Below are positions 1 through 8,824 of a stretch of 64,000 bases of DNA, one piece after another. Source of the DNA: Pseudomonas hefeiensis (GTDB taxonomy: Bacteria; Pseudomonadota; Gammaproteobacteria; Pseudomonadales; Pseudomonadaceae); the NCBI RefSeq assembly GCF_030687835.1, contig NZ_CP117449.1, forward strand, positions 3,410,001-3,474,000, given 5' to 3'. The notes under the pieces are model-generated. The model made no database searches. It saw nothing but the letters and a program-made list of their open reading frames with translations, and was not told where the DNA came from. Position 1 is the stretch's first letter, and every line of letters begins with the position of its first letter. Both the position numbers and the translations under genes were made by a program.

Positions 1-326
1 AACCTTCCTCACCAGCGGCCTGTTGCATTGTTGAAACACCCTTCCCGCGCCGAACCCGCCCCCAGAGCGCCTTGATGCAATTTTCATCGGCTCTGTTAGT
101 TTTTTGAAACACCTGCTAGCAATGCCTTGACCCAGAGCCAAGCAATAGCGCGCGGCCATTAGCCTTTATCCGTGCGTCTCACGGATGAAACAGTCGCGGT
201 GTGCGGTTTCTAGGTAAAACGCCAACCCGTTGATTTTTCGAGATTTTCTAAACCCGGCACAACACCTGCTCTCTCCTCCTCGCAACGCTGGACCAAGGCC
301 AGCCCACCGAAGAAGGAACCGATGCC
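1..326. promoter_or_regulatory. Leader region upstream of the fap operon
   Basis: No gene is seen here. This stretch should carry the fap promoter unless that lies before the window. The ten-base word TTGAAACACC occurs twice in direct orientation, at 31-40 and 104-113. No clear -24/-12 sigma-54 element and no confident -35/-10 pair were found by eye. A Shine-Dalgarno stretch (AGAAGGAA, 311-318) precedes the fapA start. Confidence 0.35.
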
Positions 327-776
327 GTGGGGACTTTCGATAAAAGTTTGACCTGTCTGCTGTTGATCGGCTGCGCCGCTGGCGCAACGTTCAGCCTGCC
401 CGTGCAGGCCGAGGGCAACGGCGTCATTGTGCTCACCCGTGACGTACAACCCGTTCATATCGGGCGCAACGGTGGCAAAGACCCCTACCCGACGACCGTC
501 AACGCCAACCCATCCGATCGAATCAATCAGGCGACCGCCAACATTGAGTTGAGCGACGGCGAATTCGCCAGCGTCGCCAGCGGCTCGTCGATCCGCAACG
601 CCGGCAACCCGAACAACACCGGCGTACAAGGCCTGAACATCGTGACCAACCCCAACGGTCTGCCAGGTATGCGCGCCGGGCATGGTGGCGGCAGCGGTGG
701 CGCGATCTCCGGCACGATCAATCGCTCGCTGAGTTCCGGGCTGGCCCCGCTCGGCCGGCTGGCCGGAGGTCAGTGA
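327..776 (+). CDS. fapA: Functional amyloid operon protein FapA
   Basis: First gene of a complete fapABCDEF operon. The product is 149 residues and begins with a secretion signal (hydrophobic stretch, cleavage probably after VQA near residue 28). The mature part is low in complexity and rich in Gly, Asn and Ser. FapA is known as a small periplasmic component that influences which subunit dominates the fibre. Assignment rests on length, secretion signal and position directly before fapB. The start is GTG, about 9 bases after a good ribosome site. An ATG five bases upstream is in another frame and stops after nine codons. The stop lies one base before the fapB ATG, so the two are surely co-transcribed. 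Confidence 0.85.
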   Translation: MGTFDKSLTCLLLIGCAAGATFSLPVQAEGNGVIVLTRDVQPVHIGRNGGKDPYPTTVNANPSDRINQATANIELSDGEFASVASGSSIRNAGNPNNTGVQGLNIVTNPNGLPGMRAGHGGGSGGAISGTINRSLSSGLAPLGRLAGGQ

Positions 777-777
777 C

Positions 778-1356
778 ATGAAGCCAGCCTTGTTTCTGCT
801 TGCCCTGCTCGGCTCGTCCACCGCGTTCGCCGATCCAGGCGTGGCGGTGATCAGCAACGCCAGCCTGCAGGACTCCGGCAGCCGCTATACCGGCAACTTC
901 AACGTCAACCAGGCCGCCGGTGACCAGACCCAGCAGACCAACACCCGTGCCATCGCCATCGGCACCCACGCCCAGGCCACTACCCAGGTGCGCCAACGGC
1001 TGGACACAGCAGCCAACCCATCCATGAACGCAACGGCCCGCATCGGCGGCAGTTCATTCAGCAATGGCAACGGAGTACTGGGCGTGAACCAGTCCGCCGG
1101 CGCCAACAACCAGATGGCCAATGTCATGCGGGTGGGCATCAGTGCCCGGCCGCAGAGCATCGACGATAGCGCCCTTTCTCAACAGAACGTGGCGTTGTTA
1201 CCAAACTCAGGAACAACTGGCACCCCAACCGGCAGTCGCCAGGTCGTCACCAGCGACCAGGCCTTCACCGGCAGCCGAGGGGTCATCCAGGTGAACCAGA
1301 GTGCCGGGGTGGGGAACCGCATGGCTAACACCCTGAGCATCCGGGTCGCTGACTGA
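778..1356 (+). CDS. fapB: Minor amyloid subunit FapB
   Basis: 192-residue secreted protein, with a signal peptide ending near AFA (residue 18). It carries three imperfect copies of the Fap amyloid repeat, recognisable as NVNQAAGDQTQQTN, GVNQSAGANNQMAN and QVNQSAGVGNRMAN. FapB is the minor, nucleating subunit of the Pseudomonas fibre. It lacks the C-terminal Cys-x-x-Cys seen in the neighbouring fapC product. GGAGGT precedes the ATG at ideal spacing, and the gene begins one base after fapA, suggesting strong coupled translation. The repeats together with the neighbours make the assignment firm. Confidence 0.92.
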   Translation: MKPALFLLALLGSSTAFADPGVAVISNASLQDSGSRYTGNFNVNQAAGDQTQQTNTRAIAIGTHAQATTQVRQRLDTAANPSMNATARIGGSSFSNGNGVLGVNQSAGANNQMANVMRVGISARPQSIDDSALSQQNVALLPNSGTTGTPTGSRQVVTSDQAFTGSRGVIQVNQSAGVGNRMANTLSIRVAD

Positions 1357-1419
1357 CCCGAAAACAGTGGGCATAAGAAAGTACTGACACTTAACCAACG
1401 ACACGCAAGGAGAAACACC

Positions 1420-2403
1420 ATGAAACCTACAATGGCACTCAAACCATTGGTTTTCGCTCTCGCCGCTGTCATGGCAATGGCCGCACAGGCTGAAGGAAAC
1501 GGACGTGGCAACGGGCACGGCAACGGGCATGGCAATCACGGTCCGCAAGGCCCGTCGTTTGAGCAACTGCTCTCGATCACCGCCGGGGCTAGCGCGGCCG
1601 TGATGGATGAGCAGAACAGCGACGGCAACGTCGTGACCAATCAGGCCACCCGCAACACCGCCGAAGCCGCTGACTCGCTCAATGGCAGCAACGGCAATAT
1701 GGGCGCCAACATCGCCGCCGGCGATGGCAACCAGCAGGACAACGCCGCAGCCATTGCCACCGCTGACGAAGCATTCATCTTCGGCTCGGCGGTCGCTACC
1801 TCCAGCGCCATGCAGGTCAATAACAATAACTACGTCAAAAACAACTCCACCCGAAACAACGCCTCGCTCACCAATGCGGGCAACAATGGCTCCGGCAACA
1901 TCGGCATCAACGTGACTGCCGGCAACTTCAACCAACAGAAAAACAACCTGGCCATCGCTGTATCGGGTGGACGTGTCGCAGAAGCCGCAGCCTCGGCCGA
2001 TCAGTCTTCCACTGGCCTGGTGGTCGACAACAAAGGTGTGCGGACCTACAAGACCGACACCCTCACCAGCACCTACGCCGCTTCCGGCACGTTCAAAGCC
2101 AAAGGCACTGGCACCGCCGAAGACGACGATCATGGCGGCTGGGGCAACAGAGGCGGCTACGGCGGCGGTCACGATGACGACAAGTTCAAGTTCTCCGCCG
2201 TGGGTACTTTCGAACTGGCCGGCAGCAACACTCAACAAGTGCTGACCCGCGATGGCTGGAAAAACCCTGTCATCAACAACGCCACCATGACCAACTCCAT
2301 GAACGGCTTCTCCGGTAACGGCGGCGCCAACGTGTCGGCGGGCGTGGGCAACCAGCAAAGCAACTCGCTGTCCATTTCGGCCGGTTGCAGGGCTTGCATG
2401 TAA
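1420..2403 (+). CDS. fapC: Major amyloid fibre subunit FapC
   Basis: 327-residue secreted protein and main building block of the Fap biofilm fibre. The signal peptide ends near AQA (residue 24). Three amyloid repeats follow, with cores GANIAAGDGNQQ, GINVTAGNFNQQ and GANVSAGVGNQQ, separated by two linkers of unequal length. The second linker is long and holds a Gly/His/Asp-rich patch. The protein ends in CRACM, the Cys-x-x-Cys typical of FapC. AAGGAG lies at good distance from the ATG. A hairpin with a T-rich tail follows the stop codon and probably makes this the most abundant transcript segment with fapAB. Confidence 0.95.
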   Translation: MKPTMALKPLVFALAAVMAMAAQAEGNGRGNGHGNGHGNHGPQGPSFEQLLSITAGASAAVMDEQNSDGNVVTNQATRNTAEAADSLNGSNGNMGANIAAGDGNQQDNAAAIATADEAFIFGSAVATSSAMQVNNNNYVKNNSTRNNASLTNAGNNGSGNIGINVTAGNFNQQKNNLAIAVSGGRVAEAAASADQSSTGLVVDNKGVRTYKTDTLTSTYAASGTFKAKGTGTAEDDDHGGWGNRGGYGGGHDDDKFKFSAVGTFELAGSNTQQVLTRDGWKNPVINNATMTNSMNGFSGNGGANVSAGVGNQQSNSLSISAGCRACM

Positions 2404-2416
2404 GCGCGATCGAAAC

Positions 2417-2444
2417 GAAGCCCCGGAAACGGGGCTTCTTTCCC
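2417..2444 (+). terminator. Intrinsic-terminator-like hairpin between fapC and fapD
   Basis: Perfect 8-base inverted repeat, GAAGCCCC (2417-2424) and GGGGCTTC (2431-2438), with the six-base loop GGAAAC and followed by TTT. It sits 13 bases after the fapC stop. It looks like a partial terminator or a 3'-end stabiliser that would raise the level of the fibre subunits over fapDEF. Confidence 0.7.
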
Positions 2445-2468
2445 AGGTTTGCATAAGGCGTATCGATC

Positions 2469-3149
2469 ATGCGAGCGGCAGCCCTTTCCCTGCTCCTTTG
2501 CCTGGCCAGCGTGGCTGAAGCTGCGCAAATGCCGGTCGCCGCCCTACCCGGCGGCATGCTGGTCTACAAGCCGGTGCAGAGCGTGCGCGAGCGCAAGTTC
2601 AGCGACATCGTCGAACAGAAAACCGATTTCAGTTGCGGCGCCGCCGCGCTGGCCACGGTGCTGCGCCAGGCCTATTGGCTTGACGTGGATGAAGAGCACG
2701 TCATCAAGGGCATGCTGGTCAAAGCCGACCACGACCTGGTCCGCACCCAGGGATTTTCCATGCTCGACATGAAGCGCTACGTGGAAAGCATCGGCATGCG
2801 CGCACGGGGCTACCGGATACCGCCGGAAAAGCTCGAGGCGGTGACCATTCCGGTGGTGGTCCTGATGGACATCCGTGGCTACAAGCACTTCGTGGTATTG
2901 CAGCGAGCCGACCAGCAATGGGTCTACATTGCCGACCCCGTGCTGGGGCACAAGCGCTACGCCCATGATGATTTCGTCAAAGGCTGGAACGGCATCGTGT
3001 TTGCCATCGTCGGCCCGGGTTACGACAAGGCCAACGCCCTGCGCACCCCTCCGCAACCGCTGACAGCGCGCAATAAATTGGACGGGTTCAACCCGGTCAA
3101 AGATGCAGAGCTGATGGATTTTGGTTTCATACAGAGCGACTTTTTCTAA
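2469..3149 (+). CDS. fapD: C39-like cysteine peptidase FapD
   Basis: 226 residues, with a signal peptide ending near AEA (residue 18). The rest is a C39-type papain-like domain. The likely catalytic residues are visible: oxyanion Gln50 and Cys56 in the stretch EQKTDFSCGAAALA, His140 in GYKHFVVL and Asp156 in IADP. FapD is required for fibre assembly, probably by processing Fap proteins in the periplasm. C39 peptidases usually sit on ABC exporters, whereas this one is a free exported domain, as in other fap operons. The start follows a modest ribosome site (AAGG). It lies behind the fapC hairpin, so it is probably expressed less than the subunits. Confidence 0.92.
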   Translation: MRAAALSLLLCLASVAEAAQMPVAALPGGMLVYKPVQSVRERKFSDIVEQKTDFSCGAAALATVLRQAYWLDVDEEHVIKGMLVKADHDLVRTQGFSMLDMKRYVESIGMRARGYRIPPEKLEAVTIPVVVLMDIRGYKHFVVLQRADQQWVYIADPVLGHKRYAHDDFVKGWNGIVFAIVGPGYDKANALRTPPQPLTARNKLDGFNPVKDAELMDFGFIQSDFF

Positions 3150-3207
3150 TCGCCGACCAATCGCCAACGATAAGTACAAATGGAGCAGGAAGCTCCGGGA
3201 GCAGCAC

Positions 3208-3954
3208 ATGAAAACTTCACGCTGGCTGGTGTTTGCCAGCCTTGCCGCGGCTGTGTCGGGCCATGCCCACGCCGGATTCAAACCCATCGAAGTCAAGGAT
3301 CAAGAGCTTGCCGAACTGCGTGGACGCTATGTGATGCCCGGGCGGGTCATCAGCTTCGGCATTGTCATGAGCAGCACCTGGCGCAACGCCAGCGGTGACC
3401 TGATCGGCGCCAGCAGCTCGATGCAAATACAGGCCGCCACGGTCAAACCGCAGTTCTATGTCTCGACCATCAAGCAGACCGGCAACGGCCAGGCCCCGCA
3501 ACAGGGCCGCGGCAACATTGTCGGGGGTGCGGGCCTGGCTAGCGGCCAGGGCGTGACCCAGAGTGTGCGCGCCGCGGGCGATGGCAACTCCGCTTATAAC
3601 AACGTCAGCATCAACGTCAGGGAAAGCAGCCAGGCCCCTGCGCTGGAGCCTGCTCAAGGCCAGTTGCTGAGCAGAGGTCAGACCATCAGCGGCAGCAACG
3701 CCGCCGGCAGTGTCGCGGTCACGGCCACCGGCAGCGGCGTGCAGATGGCGATCCAGGCCAATCACAACCAGGGGAGTGCTCTGCAACAAGTGGCCCAAGG
3801 TGGCTTGCTGCAAAACACCCGGTTGCTGGGCAACAGCAATCTGGTTAACAACATGACGCAACTCAACGTGGTTTTGAACAACAACGGTCCCAGCGCCGGA
3901 GCTTTGGACTGCAACCTGACCCAGCTGCGCGGCCTGCGCAATCTCGGATATTGA
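3208..3954 (+). CDS. fapE: Fap fibre-associated protein FapE
   Basis: 248 residues, secreted (signal peptide ending near AHA, residue 22). The middle contains Asn/Gln/Gly-rich segments reminiscent of the FapB/C repeats, for example [15 protein letters not shown] and [15 protein letters not shown]. One cysteine stands near the C-terminus ([11 protein letters not shown]). FapE is a minor component found associated with Fap fibres. The start was set at the ATG giving a clean signal peptide. The reading frame is open 29 codons further upstream, but that extension has no secretion signal. Identity rests on order between fapD and fapF and on composition. Confidence 0.88.
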   Translation: MKTSRWLVFASLAAAVSGHAHAGFKPIEVKDQELAELRGRYVMPGRVISFGIVMSSTWRNASGDLIGASSSMQIQAATVKPQFYVSTIKQTGNGQAPQQGRGNIVGGAGLASGQGVTQSVRAAGDGNSAYNNVSINVRESSQAPALEPAQGQLLSRGQTISGSNAAGSVAVTATGSGVQMAIQANHNQGSALQQVAQGGLLQNTRLLGNSNLVNNMTQLNVVLNNNGPSAGALDCNLTQLRGLRNLGY

Positions 3955-4000
3955 ACTACGCTGCCTTGCGACCACTGGGCAAATAGGGACGGCATATTTC

Positions 4001-5281
4001 ATGTATCGATCCGTATCGTTGCGCGCTGTAATGTGTGTAAGCGCTCTTTTACCGGCGCCCCTGCTGCAAGCGGCACCCGACGCCGACATTGAGGCCCTGA
4101 AACAGGAGCTAATGGAGCTCAGACAACGATACGAGGTGCAACAACGAGCCCTGGCGGTACTCGAGCAGCGAGTTCGTCAGGTCGAGGATCAACCCGCTGC
4201 TCCGGCGCCCAAGCGCCTGGCCAAATCCCCGGCCGACATGAAAGGCAACCAGAGCGTGGCCGGCGGCGCAGCAACGGCCGGTGGCAGCGGTTATGGGCAG
4301 TCGCTGGCCGATGATTCACAGCCAGCCCAGAGCGTATCTAACCTCTATGACGAGGCCAGCGGCTTCTTCGGCGGAGGCAAATTCAGCTTCGAAACCGGTG
4401 TGACCTATTCGCGCTACGACACGCGGCAACTGATCCTCAATGGCTTCCTGGCCCTGGACTCGATTTTCCTGGGCAACATCAATCTGGACCGGATCAAGGC
4501 TGACACCTGGACGCTGGACCTCACCGGTCGCTACAACTTCGACAATCGCTGGCAGTTCGACCTCAACGTACCGGTGATCTACCGCGAATCCACCTATCAG
4601 TCCGGCGGTGCCAATGAAGGGGCGGCCGGGGTCACCAGCGAAGAAACCGTTACCCGCGACCCCACCATCGGTGACGTCAACTTCGGCATCGCCTATAAGT
4701 TCATGGACGAATCGGTCAACAGCCCGGACGCGGTGCTCACCCTGCGCGTCAAAGCACCCACCGGCGACGAGCCGTTCGGCATCAAGCTGCGTCAGTCCCA
4801 GGCCAACACCAACCTGTTCGTGCCTGAAGACCTGCCCACCGGTAACGGCGTCTGGTCGATCACACCCGGGATCTCGCTGGTCAAGACCTTCGATCCGGCA
4901 GTGCTGTTCGGCAGCCTTTCCTACACCCACAACTTTGAAGAGTCCTTCGACGACATAAGTTCCACCGTCAACCAGAGGGTACCGGGCAAGGTCCGGATCG
5001 GCGACAGCTTCCAGATCGGCGCGGGCATTGCCTTCGCGCTGAACGAGAAGATGAGTATGTCGTTCTCGGTTTCCGACCTCATACAAAAGAAAAGCAAGCT
5101 CAAGCAGGATGGCGGAGACTGGGAATCGGTGGTCTCCAGCGATGCCAATGCCGGCTACTTCAACATCGGCATGACCGTAGCGGCCAGCGATAACCTGACC
5201 ATCGTGCCCAACCTGTCCATCGGGCTGACCGACGATGCACCGGACTTTACCTTCAGCCTTAAATTCCCGTATTACTTCTAG
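4001..5281 (+). CDS. fapF: Outer-membrane amyloid secretion channel FapF
   Basis: 426 residues. The signal peptide ends near LQA (residue 24). A predicted coiled coil follows at residues 26-63 (heptads of Leu, Ala and Val among Glu, Gln and Arg), then a Pro/Ala/Gly linker, then about 310 residues of amphipathic beta strands ending in aromatic Phe (FPYYF), the usual outer-membrane barrel signature. FapF is known to form a trimeric 12-strand barrel whose N-terminal coiled coil helps gate export of Fap subunits. It is the last gene of the operon; a REPIN follows its stop codon. Confidence 0.93.
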   Translation: MYRSVSLRAVMCVSALLPAPLLQAAPDADIEALKQELMELRQRYEVQQRALAVLEQRVRQVEDQPAAPAPKRLAKSPADMKGNQSVAGGAATAGGSGYGQSLADDSQPAQSVSNLYDEASGFFGGGKFSFETGVTYSRYDTRQLILNGFLALDSIFLGNINLDRIKADTWTLDLTGRYNFDNRWQFDLNVPVIYRESTYQSGGANEGAAGVTSEETVTRDPTIGDVNFGIAYKFMDESVNSPDAVLTLRVKAPTGDEPFGIKLRQSQANTNLFVPEDLPTGNGVWSITPGISLVKTFDPAVLFGSLSYTHNFEESFDDISSTVNQRVPGKVRIGDSFQIGAGIAFALNEKMSMSFSVSDLIQKKSKLKQDGGDWESVVSSDANAGYFNIGMTVAASDNLTIVPNLSIGLTDDAPDFTFSLKFPYYF

Positions 5282-5290
5282 ACTGTCCCC

Positions 5291-5378
5291 CTGTGGGAGC
5301 GAGCCTGCTCGCGATAGCGGTAGATCAGTGACCTGTCAGTGACTGACACACCGCCATCGTGAGCAGGCTCGCTCCCAC
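5291..5378. repeat. REPIN between fapF and the sigma-54 regulator
   Basis: Two inverted REP sequences. The left arm (5291-5320) reads TGTGGGAGCGAGCCTGCTCG at its start. The right arm (5351-5378) is its near-complement and ends in GCTCGCTCCCAC. About 30 bases separate them. It belongs to the same family as the copies near 39.3 and 42.5-42.9 kb and lies between two convergent genes. Confidence 0.9.
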
Positions 5379-5400
5379 ATTGAGTAGTGCAAGGCTTGAT

Positions 5401-6726
5401 TCAGCGGATTTGATGCTTGTGCAGAAGCCGGTAGAACGTCGGCCGGGATATGCCCAGCACGCGGGCAGCGACGCTCAGGTTGTCACTGTGCCGGTTAAGC
5501 ACATCGCTCAGCGCCTGGCGCTCAGCACGGGTCTTGTAGTCTTCAAGGGTGCCCATCGGCGCAGCCGGCCCTTGATGGCTTGCCAGACCAAGGTCCATGG
5601 CTTCTATCTGTCGCCCCTCCGCCAACACCAGGCCGCGACGTACGCGGTTGGCCAGCTCACGCACATTGCCTGGCCAATCATGCTTACCCATGGCCACCAG
5701 CGCGTCTTCACTGAAACTGCGGGGCCTTCGACCGGTTTCCTGACTGTAGAAATGAGAGAAGTGGCTGGCCAGCATCGACAAATCGCCATGGCGTTCACGC
5801 AACGGTGCCATCAACACCTGCAGCACGTTCAAGCGATAATACAAGTCCTCGCGAAAAAGCTTGTGCTCGATAGCGGCCTCCAGATCCACATGGGTAGCCG
5901 CCAGAACCCGCACATCGACGGCAATTGGCTGGCTGCCACCGACCCGTTCGATGTGTTTTTCTTGCAGAAAACGCAGCAGATTGGCCTGTAACTCCAACGG
6001 CAGATCGCCAATCTCATCCAGGAACAGCGTGCCGCCGTGGGCCGCTTCGATCCGTCCGACCTTGCGCTGATGGGCACCTGTAAAGGCACCTTTCTCATGC
6101 CCGAACAATTCCGACTGAATCAAGTGCTCCGGTATCGCGCCACAATTGATGGCAATGAACGGTTTGTTACAACGATGGGACTGGCGGTGCAGCGTGCGCG
6201 CCACCAACTCCTTGCCGGTGCCGCTTTCGCCGCGAATCAACACCGGCGATTCGGCAGGTGCCAGTTTGCTCAACAATTTGCGCAGCTCCCGGATGGGTTT
6301 GCTGTCGCCCAATAATTCATGCTCGGGCTGATTAATGTGAATCGAACCCTGCCCCCGCAAACGCGCCATGCCGAACGCCCGGCCCAGGGTCACCTGAACC
6401 CGGGACACATCGAATGGCAAGGTATGGAAATCAAAAAACCATTCGCAGACGAAATCTCCCACATTCTTCAAGCGAAGTACTTCCTGGTTAAGCACGGCGA
6501 TCCATTCGGTGCCGCTACGGCTGATCAACTCCTTGACCGCCTCTGGCCGTTCCAGGTGAAAAGGTTGAAGTCGCAGAAGGCCGACGTCGCACGTTCGATC
6601 ACCCGCATGTTCAAGGGAACAGCTCTCCACGTCCCAGCCAATGATGCGTAATCCGGGCAACAGGCGATGACAATCATCGCAGGGATCAACCACGAGCAGA
6701 CGACGCGACGTACTGGCTTCGATCAT
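5401..6726 (-). CDS. Sigma-54-dependent activator with VpsR-like N-terminal domain
   Basis: 441-residue enhancer-binding protein. Residues 1-115 form a degenerate receiver-like domain of the VpsR type, without a clear phospho-acceptor set. The central AAA+ domain has Walker A GESGTGKE (166-173) and the sigma-54 contact loop GAFTGA (213-218). A Fis-type helix-turn-helix closes the protein (ARVLGISRPTFYRLL). The start was placed at the internal ATG before IEASTSRRLLVVDP, because the upstream extension looks like untranslated leader. It faces fapF across a REPIN. VpsR-type regulators elsewhere control biofilm matrix genes, so control of fap is plausible but unproven; no sigma-54 promoter was seen upstream of fapA. 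Confidence 0.85.
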   Translation of the reverse strand: MIEASTSRRLLVVDPCDDCHRLLPGLRIIGWDVESCSLEHAGDRTCDVGLLRLQPFHLERPEAVKELISRSGTEWIAVLNQEVLRLKNVGDFVCEWFFDFHTLPFDVSRVQVTLGRAFGMARLRGQGSIHINQPEHELLGDSKPIRELRKLLSKLAPAESPVLIRGESGTGKELVARTLHRQSHRCNKPFIAINCGAIPEHLIQSELFGHEKGAFTGAHQRKVGRIEAAHGGTLFLDEIGDLPLELQANLLRFLQEKHIERVGGSQPIAVDVRVLAATHVDLEAAIEHKLFREDLYYRLNVLQVLMAPLRERHGDLSMLASHFSHFYSQETGRRPRSFSEDALVAMGKHDWPGNVRELANRVRRGLVLAEGRQIEAMDLGLASHQGPAAPMGTLEDYKTRAERQALSDVLNRHSDNLSVAARVLGISRPTFYRLLHKHQIR

Positions 6727-7067
6727 GACTGAACCTTGGCGCCAAAATAAGGAATATGAGTAAAAACAGACGTTTGGCGAGCCTGCATGTAACAGTAGCA
6801 AGAAGTTGACACGCCCTTGTATCAATTGATTATCGAGGCGGCTTTAAAGTGGTTATAAGCGAGCGTTTCGTTAGTTACCGCACCGCTGAATTCTTTCATC
6901 AAGCTTTCAAACAAAAGTCCAAAAGCCGTGTCTGAAAGAAAATCGAAATTTATTTAAGGAATGTGTGACCCGCCCCCCCATTCGAGACATCAGTACAAGT
7001 AACCAGCCGCACGGTACGCCCAACCGACGGCACATCATTTGATTGGGCACACTTAAGAGATAACGCC
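6727..7067. other. Divergent intergenic region
   Basis: No gene seen. It separates the divergently transcribed activator and the small gene at 7068. A TTGACA (6806-6811) followed after 17 bases by ATTATC (6829-6834) could be a plus-strand sigma-70 promoter, but it lies far from the gene start and is only suggestive. Confidence 0.3.
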
Positions 7068-7334
7068 ATGAACGCCCCGCTCCGTATCAACGAAGCTCTT
7101 TTGATTGCCGACCGCGCCTTTCGTCCATTTCAATGCGTGGCCTGGGCTCCACAAGACGGTAATGGTGAACTGAGCCTGACCGTCATTGACCGCACCAATA
7201 CTCATATTGGCCGCACTCAGATTCCAAGCAGCGCCTATACCGACCCCGTCCAATTGGCCGACCTGTTGAAGCAGGCGCGCGCCGAGTTGAGCCAGGAAGG
7301 TTACGCACTGCAATCTTGGTCCATGCCTGAGTAA
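7068..7334 (+). CDS. Small conserved-looking hypothetical protein
   Basis: 88 residues with no signal peptide or membrane segment. The composition is that of a soluble mixed alpha/beta protein: an amphipathic N-terminal segment, a central strand-rich part (ELSLTVIDRTN) and a C-terminal helix (DPVQLADLLKQARAELSQEG). I do not recognise a family. The start is preceded by a purine-rich TAAGAGATAA. A TTACCGGTAA palindrome follows the stop at 7338-7347. Codon use matches the neighbours, which supports a real gene. Confidence 0.7.
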   Translation: MNAPLRINEALLIADRAFRPFQCVAWAPQDGNGELSLTVIDRTNTHIGRTQIPSSAYTDPVQLADLLKQARAELSQEGYALQSWSMPE

Positions 7335-7521
7335 ATCCTTACCGGTAAAGCTGATGATGGATTGCAGGCTTTGCAGTGGGTCGAAAAGTCAATGTTCTGG
7401 CACGATTCGCTGGTGTATCTGCAGCGTCTGACAGTTGTGCATTGTCCCATTCAGGGATTGAATGTTGCCCTCATGCAGTCGTCGCCCCTACGGGCCTATC
7501 GACGCGCAAGGAGAGGCACGC

Positions 7522-8811
7522 ATGCTCGATCAAACCGCGTTTGCGATTCCGACTGCTGCAACTTATGCCGGACAACTCGACCCAGGCTTTGCTGACTCCG
7601 GCAAAGCCTGGGTCGATTTCGTCGGTAGCCGCACAAGCCTGGTCACGGGGCTGACAATCGATCATGCCGGTCGGATTCTGGTCGCAGCCAGGATCGACAC
7701 GGCACAGGGCAGCCGATTCGGGCTTGCACGACTCAACCACGACGGCTCGACCGATCCAGGCTTCGCAAATCATGGCAGTGTGATCGGCTCCTTTGAGCGC
7801 GGCTTCGAAGCCACAGCGGGCAAAGTCATCGTGTTATCCGACGGACATATCCTGCTGTCTGGCCTGCACTACGAAAACACCGATCGCACCCTTCCCGCCT
7901 TGGCGCTGTTCGATCAGCAGGGCCGTGCCGTCCAAAGCTTCGGCATAGCCGGGCAGCAGGTCATACGGCTCTGCGGCAATCTCTCCCAGGGGCTGCGCGA
8001 TCCCTGGCTACCGCCCGGCGTACCGGGCCTTGAAGCCTGCGATATGCGGGTGCAGGCCGATGGCCGGATTCTCATCCTAGCCAACCATCATTATCAATTA
8101 TCTGACCATGTTGGCATTCTGATCCGGCTGCTGCCGGACGGTGCATTGGACACCTCGTTCAACAGCCGCGGCTTCGTGATGGTCCGGCGCTTATTAAAAA
8201 ACACCTGGTTGGGCTGCCTGACGCTTCAGGCCGACGGCAATATCGTGGTGGGCGGAGCCATCGACCTGCCCCAACAAGGCTTGATGGCGCGCTATGACCC
8301 CAATGGCAAACTCGATGAAAGCTTTGGCGAGGACGGGTTTCTCTCCATCACGACGCAACAGCGCAGCGTGATGGTCAGCCAGATCGCGGAACATGAAAAT
8401 GGTGATCTGCAGGCATTCGGCAGCAGCCGCGACCCAATGCATTGCCTGTCGCTAAGAGTGGACAAGGACGGCAAACCGGACCCTCACTGCAATCAAGGAC
8501 AGTGTCGGCTCCTGAAAATTGGAAACAATGCCAGTCAATGGACCGCGGCCCAGGTTCAACCTGACGCAAAACTGGTGACCGCCGGGGCTACGATCGGCGG
8601 TATCGAGGCCGACTTCGTTCTGGCCCGGCACTTGCCGGACGCCAGCCTCGACCCGGATTTCGGTCAGGGCCGGGGCTGGGTCCGCACTCGACTCGGCTAC
8701 AGCCTCGACACCGCCACATCCCTGGCTCTCCAGGCAGACGGGAAGATCCTGGTGGGTGGCTACTCCCTGCATGGCAACTATCGTGCGGTGGTGGCGCGGT
8801 ACTGGGCCTGA
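7522..8811 (+). CDS. Delta-60 repeat (beta-propeller-like) protein
   Basis: 429 residues made almost entirely of repeats of about 55-60 residues with the delta-60 signature, a turn such as LDPGFADSG, TDPGFANHG, LDTSFNSRG, LDESFGEDG or LDPDFGQG, followed by a strand and a second signature of the type QADGKILVGG. Such repeats form propeller-like folds in proteins of unknown function, often surface or secreted ones. No signal peptide is visible. The ATG was chosen because AAGGAG precedes it. A 16-base perfect inverted repeat lies inside the first codons (7577-7616). The gene is single and convergent with the HAD phosphatase gene. Confidence 0.82.
   Translation: MLDQTAFAIPTAATYAGQLDPGFADSGKAWVDFVGSRTSLVTGLTIDHAGRILVAARIDTAQGSRFGLARLNHDGSTDPGFANHGSVIGSFERGFEATAGKVIVLSDGHILLSGLHYENTDRTLPALALFDQQGRAVQSFGIAGQQVIRLCGNLSQGLRDPWLPPGVPGLEACDMRVQADGRILILANHHYQLSDHVGILIRLLPDGALDTSFNSRGFVMVRRLLKNTWLGCLTLQADGNIVVGGAIDLPQQGLMARYDPNGKLDESFGEDGFLSITTQQRSVMVSQIAEHENGDLQAFGSSRDPMHCLSLRVDKDGKPDPHCNQGQCRLLKIGNNASQWTAAQVQPDAKLVTAGATIGGIEADFVLARHLPDASLDPDFGQGRGWVRTRLGYSLDTATSLALQADGKILVGGYSLHGNYRAVVARYWA
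7577..7616 (+). other. Strong hairpin within the 5' end of the delta-60 gene
   Basis: Sixteen bases (7577-7592, starting TCGACCCAGG) are the exact reverse complement of 7601-7616, with the eight-base loop TGACTCCG. The stem starts 55 bases after the ATG and would form in the mRNA. It codes for LDPGFADSGKAWVD, that is, the first repeat of the protein. Confidence 0.75.
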
Positions 8812-8824
8812 GGATTTGCGTGGT

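Noticed and set aside
322..351. Nine-codon frame starting ATG just before fapA
   Set aside because: Too close to the ribosome site and ends at once; the GTG at 327 gives a signal peptide and proper spacing.
1207..2454. 415-codon minus-strand open frame opposite fapC
   Set aside because: Composition mirrors the repetitive plus-strand gene; no ribosome site and no recognisable domain.
7398..7413. TGGCACG followed by GCTGG as a sigma-54 promoter before the delta-60 gene
   Set aside because: The distance between the GG and GC elements is two bases too short for a -24/-12 promoter.
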